Origin: Singulisphaera sp. GP187
GTDB lineage: Bacteria; Planctomycetota; Planctomycetia; Gemmatales; Gemmataceae
Direction: 5' to 3'
DNA length: 46,030 nucleotides
NCBI GenBank assembly: GCA_945905925.1
Contig: CAMDQN010000046.1
Location: forward strand, 1 to 46,030
In this document: piece by piece, positions 36,041-44,722 of the stretch
Layout: each line of letters begins with the position of its first letter
Position numbering within the stretch: the stretch's first letter is position 1
Notes under the pieces: model-generated
Database searches by the model: none
Seen by the model: only the letters and a program-made list of their open reading frames with translations
What the model was told of the DNA's origin: nothing
Position numbers and translations under genes: made by a program

Positions 36041-38713
36041 TCACTCAGAGAGCATCTCCTGTACGGCAGCGGCTAACTGACTGGGAACGTACGGCTTGTT
36101 CAGCCGGCGTGTGCCGGGCAGGTCGTCCGCGGAGAGCACCCCGCCCCCGTGGTTGCCGCTCGTGAACAGCACCTTCACGGCTGGATCGGCACGCCGGATG
36201 GCCTCGAATACTTGCCGCCCAGACAGCTTCGGCATCCTCGCGTCGAGAACCGCAAGTTTCACTTGCCCCTTCACTTTCTCAAACGCCTCCACCGCTTCCG
36301 CTCCGTCGGCGGCCACGAGCACGTGGTAACCGGACAGTTCCAGCACGATCCGGGCCAAATCGCGAATTCCGGGATCGTCGTCGACCACGAGCACAATCTC
36401 GCCACGCCCTTGGGGGAAGTCGAAGCAGCGTTCGGGCGCGGTGAGGGCGGGCGTGAGTTCCTCGGACGTGGTCCCCCTCAGCAGGTAGACGTCGAACCGG
36501 CTCCCCGTGCCCGGCGTGGAGGCCACTGCCACCGACCCGCCGTGCGCCTGCGCGACGTCGTCCACCACCGCCAGTCCTAGGCCCGTCCCCTGCCCCACCG
36601 CCTTCGTCGTGTAGAACGGGTCGAAGATCTTCGCGCGTACGTCTTCCGTCATTCCGGTGCCGGTGTCCGACACGCTGAGCCGAACGAACCGGCGCGCGCC
36701 GTTCGCGTCGCCCGACAGGTCCGCGTCGGCAGTCTCCAGCGCGAGCGTGCCGCCGTCAGGCATCGCGTCCCGCGCGTTCAGACACAGGTTCATCAACACC
36801 TGTTGAAGTTGAATGGGGTCGGCCACGACCGGGCGCAGATTCGGGTCCGGGCTGAACCGGATCGTGATCCACGAACCGATACTTCTGCGGAGCAGGTCCA
36901 GCGACTCTCGCACGATCGCGTTCAGATCGACGGTCACTCTGCGCAACGGCTGCCGACGCGCGAACCGGAGAATCTGCTTGTTCAACTCCGCGGCGTGCTT
37001 CGCCGCGCGCTCGGTCGAGAGGAGTAGTCCGGTCGCCTCGATCCGGGTTGCGGCCCCGCGCTGGACAAGTTCGAGGTTACCCAGCACAACGGCGAGCAGG
37101 TTGTTGGAGTCGTGCGCGATCCCACTCGCGAGGCGGCCGACTGCCTCCATCTTGTACGACTGGCGAAGTTCCTCTTCCAGTCGGTCCTGCTCGGTCACGT
37201 CGCGTCCGACAATAATCAACCCGCTGGTCGCGCCGGCGGCATCACGAAGCGGGGCGAGGACGATGTCGAGCAGCGACTTACGGCCGTCCGGGTAACTCAC
37301 CCACTCCTTGCCACGCTCGGTGCGGCCGGTGGAAAGTACGATTTGCTCGACTGCCCGAATCCGGGCCACCCATTCGGCGGTGAACAGTTCGTCGCACCGC
37401 AGCCCGATCACGCCTGCGGCCGGGCGCCCGGACAGCGCCTCGAACGCGGGGTTGCAACCGAGGAACCGACCCTCGCGGTCCTTGTAACACACGATGTCCG
37501 GGATTGACGCGATCAAACCTTCCAGCAGCGTCTGCTGTTCCACCAGTTCGCGCGCGACGCGTTCGTGCTCGGTGACGTCGTGGTAGTTTACCACCACCGC
37601 CTGAACGCTCGGGTCGTCGAGCCGGTTCACGCCGTTCATCTCGATGAGCCGCGTAGTGCCATCGGCTGTGATCGCTCGGAACGTGAAGGGCACGTCCTCG
37701 CCCGGCTGGCTCCAGCAGTGCGCCATCCACATGCGTGCGGTCGGGATATCGTCCGGGTGAACGAACGCGAACACGACTAATCCGAGGAGCGCCGCCGGCT
37801 CGAACCCCAGGATGAATTTCGCGGCCGAGGTCGCGTAGCGAATGTTGGCGGCTTTGTCGAGCAAGAGGATCCCGTCACGGCCCTTCTCCACGAGCGCGCG
37901 GAACCGCTCCTCGCTCTGGCGCACTGCGGCCTCCGCGGCGCGCTGCTCTGTCACGTCGGTGAGGCACCCGTCGAGACGCGCCGGACGCCCGGACGCATCG
38001 CGAACGACCTGCAACCGGTCTCGCACCCAGCGCACCACCCCATCGGGCGTCTGAACGCGGTATAACTGCTCGAGATCCTCGGACTCGGTGAGCAACCTGC
38101 TGAGCGCCACGCGGTACACTTCGCGTTCGGTCGGGTGAATGACCTCGGCCCACTTGAACGGGTGGTCGAAGTACTCAGCCGGTCGCCCCGCGATCCGGGC
38201 CAAAAGGGGCGAAACGTACAGGAACTGCCAGCCGGCGAACACGTCCGGCCCCGGCACGCGCTCGGCGCTCCACAGCGCGGCTGGTGAACTGTCCAGTACG
38301 GTACGCAGTTCGGCTTCCACGCGCCTTACCTGCGCCGACGCCGCCCGGCGCTCGCGGTCGTCGCGCGCGATGATCAGCCCCAGTGTCTTCGGCGCCAGGT
38401 GCAGACGCGACACCTTGAGACTCACCGACACCCAGTTGTCGTCCTTGGTGCGGAGCAGGAACCCATCCTGCCCGTGGAACACCATTGTCTTGGTGAACGC
38501 GTCTTCTAGACGCTGGATCCCACCTGCGGACTCTGACCTGAAAAGGTGCGTGGCGGAGAACTGAAGCACCTCGGCCCTTGAGAACCCGGTGAGTTGTAGC
38601 GAGGCCGAGTTCACCTCGAGCACCCGGTCCGTTTCTGGATCGAGTAGGAAAAGGGCGTCTCCAATCTCGGAGAGCAGCGCCTGGGCGAGTTCGGCCTGAT
38701 CGTAAGCGATCAT
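36041..38713 (-). CDS. Hybrid sensor histidine kinase with four PAS domains and a receiver
   Basis: 890 residues, no membrane helix, so a cytoplasmic sensor. Four PAS/PAC units occupy about 10-120, 140-265, 270-395 and 400-515. HisKA has H534 in LASGIAHDSNNLL (the more usual motif is AHDFNN), then HATPase_c with NLCLNARDAMP, DTGTGM and GQGTGLGLAVV. A receiver domain ends the protein with D824 in AVLDARMP. The multiple PAS units suggest small-ligand or redox sensing. No cognate response regulator is adjacent. It converges with the sigma factor gene, so a shared pathway is possible but unproven. Confidence 0.94.
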   Translation of the reverse strand: MIAYDQAELAQALLSEIGDALFLLDPETDRVLEVNSASLQLTGFSRAEVLQFSATHLFRSESAGGIQRLEDAFTKTMVFHGQDGFLLRTKDDNWVSVSLKVSRLHLAPKTLGLIIARDDRERRAASAQVRRVEAELRTVLDSSPAALWSAERVPGPDVFAGWQFLYVSPLLARIAGRPAEYFDHPFKWAEVIHPTEREVYRVALSRLLTESEDLEQLYRVQTPDGVVRWVRDRLQVVRDASGRPARLDGCLTDVTEQRAAEAAVRQSEERFRALVEKGRDGILLLDKAANIRYATSAAKFILGFEPAALLGLVVFAFVHPDDIPTARMWMAHCWSQPGEDVPFTFRAITADGTTRLIEMNGVNRLDDPSVQAVVVNYHDVTEHERVARELVEQQTLLEGLIASIPDIVCYKDREGRFLGCNPAFEALSGRPAAGVIGLRCDELFTAEWVARIRAVEQIVLSTGRTERGKEWVSYPDGRKSLLDIVLAPLRDAAGATSGLIIVGRDVTEQDRLEEELRQSYKMEAVGRLASGIAHDSNNLLAVVLGNLELVQRGAATRIEATGLLLSTERAAKHAAELNKQILRFARRQPLRRVTVDLNAIVRESLDLLRRSIGSWITIRFSPDPNLRPVVADPIQLQQVLMNLCLNARDAMPDGGTLALETADADLSGDANGARRFVRLSVSDTGTGMTEDVRAKIFDPFYTTKAVGQGTGLGLAVVDDVAQAHGGSVAVASTPGTGSRFDVYLLRGTTSEELTPALTAPERCFDFPQGRGEIVLVVDDDPGIRDLARIVLELSGYHVLVAADGAEAVEAFEKVKGQVKLAVLDARMPKLSGRQVFEAIRRADPAVKVLFTSGNHGGGVLSADDLPGTRRLNKPYVPSQLAAAVQEMLSE

Positions 38714-38951
38714 GCGCGGCCAGGAGGAGGAAATCGTGGGGCGCGGTGCGAGCGATACCGCGACCGACGGGGGAGGATACTAGAGTATGCAGCCGACCCA
38801 GAGTACCCAGTGACGCAACCACACCTGAATATTCGCAAAATCGTCCGACACTTACCGGAAAATCCGCACGACCGTCAGAATCGCACTCGAAACCGTTCAG
38901 GAACGAACGTCCCGCGGCGGAACTCACCCCGATGTGGCACCCGCAACCGGA
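38714..38951. other. Intergenic region upstream of the kinase
   Basis: 238 bases between the kinase start and the stop of the PQQ gene on the same strand. The only notable feature is GAATATTC near 38827, a palindrome also found upstream of the sigma factor and near 40450. Confidence 0.4.
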
Positions 38952-40223
38952 CTACTTTCCCGCGCCGAGACAATAGAGTCTCTCTTCGCGAGCGCCTTTC
39001 TCCTTCACCGCGACGCGCATGAAAATGCTCCCGCCACACACGGCGGGCGTCGCGTACACTTCGTCGCCGAGTCGGTTCTCCGCGACGGTCTCGAACTCCT
39101 TCGGCGTGGCCTTGAACACAAACGTGCGACCCGCTTCGTTCGTGGCGAGGATGTGCTCCCCCACGAGTACCGGCGACGCGCTGAACGTACCCGCGAGCCG
39201 GCCCTTCCACAGTTCCGCGCCGGTGTCACTCTTCCAGCAAACCGCGTTCCCCTCGTCCATCACCGCATAGAGGTGACCGTCGCGAACCAGCATCGACGGC
39301 ACATACACACGCGACTTGTTCTCCCACGCTAATCCAGAGCCGTCGATCTTGAACGCCGCGACGTGGTTCTTCGGGTATCCGCCGCTGACGAACACGTGTT
39401 TGCCGTCAGTCACGGTCGAGGTCACACACTCGGTGGTCGACCCCTTGACCTCCCAGTTCTCCTTCCCGCTGAGTGGGTCGAGGCTCGTCACGAGGTCGCA
39501 GCCGGTAACGACCAGTTGTTCCTTGCCCGCGACTTTCACGATGATGGGCGAGGCGTAGTTCGGCGCCTTGGGTCGCTTCCGGCTCCACACGACTTTGCCG
39601 GTTTCGCGGTCAAGTCCCGCGAGCAATCCGGTGTCCTCTCCCTTGTTGTCAGCGGTCACGAGCAATAGCGGCCCGATGATCGCGGGGGAGGAGCCGAACC
39701 CTTGGTGAAGCACGTAGTCCGTGACTTTTGTTTGCCACACCTTCTTGCCGTTAAGATCGATCGCGGTCGCATACACCGCGCCGGCGTTGAGGAAATTGAT
39801 GTACACCCGTTCGCCATCGCAGGCGGGGCTGGAAGAGGCGTGCGAACTTTTCGCGTTCCCGCCCTTCGCGAAGTTCCCCTTGTGAACCTGCGTCTGCCAA
39901 AGTTGCTTCCCGGTCTTCCGGTCGAAGCACAGTAACGACTGCGTTTCGGCCTCCTGGTTGGCCGTCGCGAGGAACACGCGATCCCCAACCACAATCGGGG
40001 AACCGTGCCCGCGACCGGGAATTGTGGCTTCCCACAGCACGTTCTTGTCCTTCGACCACTCCAAAGGCACCTTCTGGTCCGGTGTGGCGACGCCGTCGCG
40101 GGTGAGACCGCGCCACCACGGCCAGTCGGTCGCGGTGACCGCGATCTTGCTCGGCTCCGCGGCGGGCAGTTGGGACGCGAGCGCGGTGGCAGGTAGGGTC
40201 GCGAGGAACGTGCGGCGGTTCAT
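38952..40223 (-). CDS. PQQ-type beta-propeller exported protein, second copy
   Basis: 423 residues from the ATG at 40223; an Arg-Arg leader, MNRRTFLATLPATAL, precedes the ASQLPAAEP cleavage region. Propeller blades are marked by GKQLWQTQV, GKKVWQTKV, GKVVWSRKR, GKENWEVKG and AELWKGRL. It is only loosely similar to the propeller at 26687-28015. No enzymatic residues are recognised. Such proteins are abundant in planctomycetes. Like several other exported proteins here it lies alone. Confidence 0.9.
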   Translation of the reverse strand: MNRRTFLATLPATALASQLPAAEPSKIAVTATDWPWWRGLTRDGVATPDQKVPLEWSKDKNVLWEATIPGRGHGSPIVVGDRVFLATANQEAETQSLLCFDRKTGKQLWQTQVHKGNFAKGGNAKSSHASSSPACDGERVYINFLNAGAVYATAIDLNGKKVWQTKVTDYVLHQGFGSSPAIIGPLLLVTADNKGEDTGLLAGLDRETGKVVWSRKRPKAPNYASPIIVKVAGKEQLVVTGCDLVTSLDPLSGKENWEVKGSTTECVTSTVTDGKHVFVSGGYPKNHVAAFKIDGSGLAWENKSRVYVPSMLVRDGHLYAVMDEGNAVCWKSDTGAELWKGRLAGTFSASPVLVGEHILATNEAGRTFVFKATPKEFETVAENRLGDEVYATPAVCGGSIFMRVAVKEKGAREERLYCLGAGK

Positions 40224-40573
40224 GGCGGGTTCCGCTTGGAGGAGGGTTGAGTTGAGATATGAGGCAGGCACCCGAACACAAGTACGATAATCGTTGGTAC
40301 AAGAGAGGAAGGCTTGTTCATGCTGAACGAAACTACCGTCCCGATGGGCACCACCGCGAACATCCCATAGCCTCCAAATACACTATATTTACCAGACTAT
40401 CTTGCGTCAATTGGCCAGTCTTGCCTTACTCCGAAGTGCAATTATTCCGAATATTCCATTTTAATGGTTAATAAGGTTCCATCTCATGTCGGTTTCGTCT
40501 ATAAACGGCACTTCCCCGTCACATGTACGGTGCGGGGTCGCCCCTGTGGTTACACACCAAGGAGTTCGACGAG
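40224..40573. other. AT-rich 350-base intergenic region
   Basis: Conspicuously less GC-rich than the rest of the window (for example 40380-40475). It holds CCGAATATTCC at 40447-40457, 117 bases upstream of the following start codon. An in-frame extension of the next gene starts at 40523 but lacks a ribosome site. It is probably the promoter region of the thioredoxin-like gene. Confidence 0.5.
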
Positions 40574-41188
40574 ATGACCACGACGATTCTGGCCGCAATC
40601 GCTTTGTCCGGTTCACTGGTGTCTACGGCGAAGCCGGAGTTCCAGGCCCAAACCGATTACGGCCAGGCGATGCGGCAGGCGGCGACCGAAGGGAAGCCCA
40701 TGGCGGTACTGATTGGGCACGGGAACACGTTCGCCAAGATGATGGGCGATGCGACCCTCCCGGAAGCGACGGCCAAACTGCTCCGCGACAAGTACGTTTG
40801 TGTGACCGTGGATGTGGACACTGCGACCGGGGCGCAACTGGCGAGTCAGTTCCAACTCACCAACGGCCTGGTGATCAGCAGCGCCGGCGGCACGCACCAG
40901 GCGTTGCGGCAGGCAGGTGCGGTCAGCACTGCCGACCTGACGAAGCACGCGGCGACCTTCGTGGGCGCGAGCGGCACTCCAGCGACGACCGTGACCGTCG
41001 GCACCCCGGTGGTGACCAGCACTTCGGGCTACACGCCGATCACCCCGAACTTCGGGACCGTGATTCAGAGCAACTGCGCCGGCGGCAACTGCCCGACCAT
41101 TCAAGATTACTACTCATCACCCTCCTCCGGCGGTTGCGCAAACGGTCAGTGCCCGACCCCGACCACGACCAAGTTCCGTCGCCGCTAA
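40574..41188 (+). CDS. Exported thioredoxin-like protein without CXXC, with C-terminal Cys-pair motifs
   Basis: 204 residues from an ATG with AAGGAG nine bases upstream. A weak leader (about 1-20) is followed by a thioredoxin-like domain (about 25-130: YGQAMRQAATEGKPMAVLIG, then KYVCVTVDVDT, QFQLTNGLVISS). The usual WCxxC is replaced by GHGNTFAKM, so no thiol-disulfide exchange at the normal site is expected. The C-terminus carries two similar CxxxxC units, NCAGGNCPT and GCANGQCPT. Function unknown; the Cys pairs may bind metal or crosslink. A perfect hairpin follows the stop at 41214. Confidence 0.8.
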   Translation: MTTTILAAIALSGSLVSTAKPEFQAQTDYGQAMRQAATEGKPMAVLIGHGNTFAKMMGDATLPEATAKLLRDKYVCVTVDVDTATGAQLASQFQLTNGLVISSAGGTHQALRQAGAVSTADLTKHAATFVGASGTPATTVTVGTPVVTSTSGYTPITPNFGTVIQSNCAGGNCPTIQDYYSSPSSGGCANGQCPTPTTTKFRRR

Positions 41189-41213
41189 GCGAATGAACGG
41201 ACTGGAAAACACG

Positions 41214-41243
41214 GCGACCGGCGGTTCTCCAACCGCCGGTCGC
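41214..41243 (+). terminator. Perfect 13-bp hairpin, probable terminator
   Basis: GCGACCGGCGGTT, loop CTCC, AACCGCCGGTCGC. It lies 25 bases after the thioredoxin-like gene. No T-run follows; it may work as a terminator stem for either of the convergent genes. Confidence 0.65.
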
Positions 41244-41270
41244 GTGCGCAGTGTCACCCTCCGGGTGATC

Positions 41271-41663
41271 TCATTTGTTCGGAGCACCCTTCACCGGGGT
41301 CCCGGGCAGAGTCGGTGCTGGGAGGAGCGCATCGCCCGGCGCCGGATACGGAATCGCGGGCGGGCGGATCATTTCGTTCGGCGATGGCATGTGGAGTTCG
41401 TCCGGTCGCGGACCTCCGATCGGCCTGATCGGAGGGTACGGATTGCCGGGAATCACACTCGGAGGAATTCCCGGCGAACACGGCACCGGTTGCCCGGTCG
41501 CGGCGTCGAAGCATCCGGTGTTCCGACCGACCGTCTGAAACGAGCGATCGGATTTGGTGTTGGACGTGAACAACCCCGGTCGGTCACCACACCGCGACCG
41601 ACAGCCCGATTGAGCCGCGACTAGAACGACTGCAGCGGCAATCAGTAGCGACCGGCGGAGCAT
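41271..41663 (-). CDS. Proline-rich lipoprotein
   Basis: 130 residues. A hydrophobic leader ends in the lipobox AQSGC, giving a predicted lipidated Cys21. The mature part is Pro/Gly-rich, with a CFDAATGQPVPCSPG Cys pair and a PGNPYPPIRPIGGPRPDE stretch. No domain is recognised. Likely outer-membrane or cell-surface attached. It converges with the thioredoxin-like gene. Confidence 0.8.
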   Translation of the reverse strand: MLRRSLLIAAAVVLVAAQSGCRSRCGDRPGLFTSNTKSDRSFQTVGRNTGCFDAATGQPVPCSPGIPPSVIPGNPYPPIRPIGGPRPDELHMPSPNEMIRPPAIPYPAPGDALLPAPTLPGTPVKGAPNK

Positions 41664-41944
41664 CGCAGAACCCTCTCATCATGACGCAGCGATTTGCCGC
41701 GTCGTGTCGGTTTCCCCAACTTCACTAATTCTGCGCACGAGTTGAGGTTCCGCAACGGAACGAGCGCTACAAAACCTCCGCGCGCAAGAGTTTACCCTGG
41801 CGCTCCGAGCGTAATCGACGAGAACCGAATAACCGTCACGACAGGTGCGACAAGAAAGGGTTCGCCAGCTTTACAGACCTGGAAAAGCAACAACCCAGGG
41901 ACAGCAGTCCCCGGGCTTGGAGGTGTCTGGAGAGGCGTTACTGT
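41664..41944. other. 281-base intergenic region
   Basis: Contains only a small hairpin, GGGAC-AGCA-GTCCC, at 41896-41909. Nothing else is recognised. Confidence 0.5.
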
Positions 41945-44557
41945 TTACTTCTTGTCCTTGATCAACCCGCGCAGGTGGTCGAGCGCTTTCGACAATTGCT
42001 TGTCCTTCGCGGGGTCCACGGAAGCGGGCTTCTTGCCCGGTGGCGGGATCACTTCGAGGTCGCGGCTGTACTCGAACCAGTCGGCGAGTTCTTCGCGTGT
42101 CAGTTTCAACTCGAACCCGGCGTCGGGCTTCACGCCCCATTCGTCTTTCTTCTTCAACTCCGGGTCTTGCTCGGACGCGACCTTGTCGATGTTCTTGCCG
42201 CTCGGCGGGTAATACCGGGCGACCGTGTATTTGATGCGTCCTTCAGTCTGCTCATACGGTTCTACGTGCTGAACGCTGCCCTTGCCGTAGGTGCGCTCGC
42301 CGATGATCGTCGCGCGGCCGTGGTCTTGGAGACACGCGGCCAGAATTTCGCTGGCGCTGGCACTGTTGCCGTTGATGAGTACCACGATTGGGAAGCTCTT
42401 GTCGCCCGCAGCGCGGCCGGAGTAGGTGAAGGTAGCGCCAGCGCCGCCGCGTTCTTTCGTGGTCACGATTGCCTCGCGGCCGACGAACAGTTCGCAGATG
42501 TCGATGACACCCTTGAGCGACCCGCCGGGGTTGTTACGCACGTCGATCACGAGCCCGTTCAGCCCGTTCTTCTTCATGGTCGTGAGCGCCCGCTTGATGT
42601 CGGCGGTCGTGCCGAGTTCGTCCGAGATCGAGATGAACTGGCTCAGGTGCAGGTAGCCGATCTTGCTCTTCTCGTCGATGTAGTAGCCCCAATCCTGCTT
42701 GTCGTCGCGCTTCACACCGTGAACGGTTTCCACCATGACGTAGTTGCGGGTGATGCGGAACTCCTTCGGCTCTTTCTCGCCCTCACGCTGGATCATTAGC
42801 GTAACCGGCGTGTCCGGCTTCCCGGTGATCAGGTTCACCGCGTCGTCGGTCTTCAGCCCCTTGGTACTGTGGATCTTCTTCGCGTCTTCCGGGAGCGGTT
42901 TGCCCTGTTTGTCCACTTCCAGCCGGATTTCCGTGATGAGGTCGCCAGCCTGGATGCCAGCGCGGAACGCCGGGCTGCCCTTGATCGGGGTGACGACGAG
43001 CAACCCATCGCGAACCGCTTCGCGACGGATGATGATGCCGACGCCCGGGAACCGGCCGAACAGTTGCCCCTGCGTGCGGAGCCACTCTTCCTTCGTGTAG
43101 TACCCGGCGTAGGGGTCGTGCAAAGCGCCGATGAGGGCGCGGATGGTCACGTCGGCGGCCTTGTCGCCGTCGAGGTCTTCACGCTTGCCGAGCCGGAGCC
43201 GGGCCTCTGTCATGAGCTCCGTGCCGCGATTGTCGCCGATGTCCTTGGGGGACTTGATCGCGTCGGCGATGTCCGCGGGAAGCGGTTCGTCGGTTTCGGT
43301 GAACATGCCACGAATCGCCAGCGCGGTCAGTTCGCCGCGAGACATCGGCTTGATGTACTCGGCCGACAATTTGTAAACCGATGGCATCACCTTCTTGGTG
43401 AAGTCCGACGCGTCCTCGGCCGCGAGTTTCAGCCCTTCGAGCAGCGACTTGCGTGCGGCTTCGAGGTCGGCCACGGTCCCGCCGTCGGCGAGCTTCTGGT
43501 ACTCTTTGCGAAGCGTCTGGCTCCACTTCAGTTTCGGCATTCGGAACAGCAGGTTGATCGCTTCCTTCGACAGTTCGGGTGTCAACTTGGTGCCCTTCGC
43601 GAGCAGTTCAACGGCTTCGATCCGCTTCTTGATTTTGTCGGTCTCGGCTGGGTTGCGCGTCAACCAGAACTTGCTGGCCCCGCGGCCGACGAACACCGGT
43701 TCGAGTTCCTTTTCCTTGTCTGTCTTGCCGACCATACGAGCCGCGGTGGGGATCTCTTTTTCCAGGTACTTGAGCAGTTCGCGCGTGGTGACGATGCCGT
43801 CCGACTCGTAGCCCTCGTTGTAAGGAGCCTCGTCCGCTTTCCCGCCGAGGCCCGCGGACAACACCGAGAAGAACAGTCCGTGATCGCCCTTCGTGAGCGC
43901 GTCCTGGAACGGCGGATTGCCAAGGATCATGACGCGGTTCGGCGGGAGCATATTGTCGTCTTTTTCGTCGCCGAACACGAGCTTCATGATCTCCGCGTAA
44001 CTCGGCTCGACGACCTTCTCGGTGCCGGCGTCGATCCCGCCCTTGTACTGCACATCCATCATCAAGAGGACGTTCTGGTTCTTGAGCTTCTTGAACGCCG
44101 GCTCCAGGTCGGACATCTGAAGAGCGGTCTTGCCGCGTTCTTTCACTGTGCTATCGGCGGTGAAGAAGCACGGCTTATCGCCGGCCGAAGTTCCACGCCC
44201 GAAGAACGCGAGGATCACCGTGTCTTCGGACCCGGTGGAAGCGACGGCCAAGTCAACGGCCTTGACGACGGCTTCGCGGGTCGCGTCGGCGGAGAGGAGC
44301 AGTTTCGCGCGATCGGCGGAAGCACCGAGGTACTTCTTGTCGGTGAGCATCGCGTGGAGCGCCTTGGCGTCCGCGTCGGCGGTCGGTCGCGGGCTGATCG
44401 CCTTGTCCTTGAACTCGCCAACACCGACGACGACGACATACGGCCCTTGGGCCTTCCCGTTGTCGCCTTCGCGGGGTTGGGCCGAAGCTCGCAAGTTCGG
44501 ACCGACCGTTATTGCGATGGTCGCGATTGCGCCGAGTATCCACAGACGCGCGTTCAT
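41945..44557 (-). CDS. Degenerate-caspase / PDZ / S41 tail-specific protease fusion
   Basis: 870 residues with a signal peptide (about 1-27). Residues 38-290 have a caspase (C14) fold: VVVVGVGEF, DADAKALHAML, TVILAFFGRGT, NVLLMMDVQ. The catalytic His is Arg (GRG, R121) and the Cys is Gln (DVQYKGG, Q170), so it is predicted inactive. A helical linker (about 300-470) is followed by a PDZ-like domain (about 515-635) and the S41 peptidase (about 650-800), with the nucleophile S734 in NSASASE and K759 in TYGKG intact. The tail-specific C-terminal processing protease activity is therefore likely retained. The pseudocaspase may bind substrates or sense peptides. Fusion of these two is unusual. AGAGGAT upstream supports the ATG. 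Confidence 0.9.
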   Translation of the reverse strand: MNARLWILGAIATIAITVGPNLRASAQPREGDNGKAQGPYVVVVGVGEFKDKAISPRPTADADAKALHAMLTDKKYLGASADRAKLLLSADATREAVVKAVDLAVASTGSEDTVILAFFGRGTSAGDKPCFFTADSTVKERGKTALQMSDLEPAFKKLKNQNVLLMMDVQYKGGIDAGTEKVVEPSYAEIMKLVFGDEKDDNMLPPNRVMILGNPPFQDALTKGDHGLFFSVLSAGLGGKADEAPYNEGYESDGIVTTRELLKYLEKEIPTAARMVGKTDKEKELEPVFVGRGASKFWLTRNPAETDKIKKRIEAVELLAKGTKLTPELSKEAINLLFRMPKLKWSQTLRKEYQKLADGGTVADLEAARKSLLEGLKLAAEDASDFTKKVMPSVYKLSAEYIKPMSRGELTALAIRGMFTETDEPLPADIADAIKSPKDIGDNRGTELMTEARLRLGKREDLDGDKAADVTIRALIGALHDPYAGYYTKEEWLRTQGQLFGRFPGVGIIIRREAVRDGLLVVTPIKGSPAFRAGIQAGDLITEIRLEVDKQGKPLPEDAKKIHSTKGLKTDDAVNLITGKPDTPVTLMIQREGEKEPKEFRITRNYVMVETVHGVKRDDKQDWGYYIDEKSKIGYLHLSQFISISDELGTTADIKRALTTMKKNGLNGLVIDVRNNPGGSLKGVIDICELFVGREAIVTTKERGGAGATFTYSGRAAGDKSFPIVVLINGNSASASEILAACLQDHGRATIIGERTYGKGSVQHVEPYEQTEGRIKYTVARYYPPSGKNIDKVASEQDPELKKKDEWGVKPDAGFELKLTREELADWFEYSRDLEVIPPPGKKPASVDPAKDKQLSKALDHLRGLIKDKK

Positions 44558-44673
44558 CTAGTTATCCTCTCCAATTGGCCAGTACAGGCAGTTGACTATT
44601 CTGAGTATTGTCACCATCGGGCGGAAGCCGTCAATCGCATTTACACGGCGGTTACCAGAGGCGACTACTTCTT

Positions 44674-44710
44674 GTTTTGCCCTCTCCCACAATGGGAGAG
44701 GGCAAAACAG
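44674..44710. repeat. Perfect 17-bp inverted repeat
   Basis: Arms TGTTTTGCCCTCTCCCA (44674-44690) and TGGGAGAGGGCAAAACA (44694-44710) with a CAA loop, in the gap between the aminotransferase and S41 genes. CCCTCTCCC-type palindromes are related in style to the element at 15817. It may work as a terminator for the aminotransferase. Confidence 0.85.
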
Positions 44711-44722
44711 AAATACGACGTT

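Noticed and set aside
40408-40419. CAATTGGCCAGT shared with 44572-44583
   Set aside because: Lies in different orientation relative to the adjacent genes, with no further similarity; likely coincidence.
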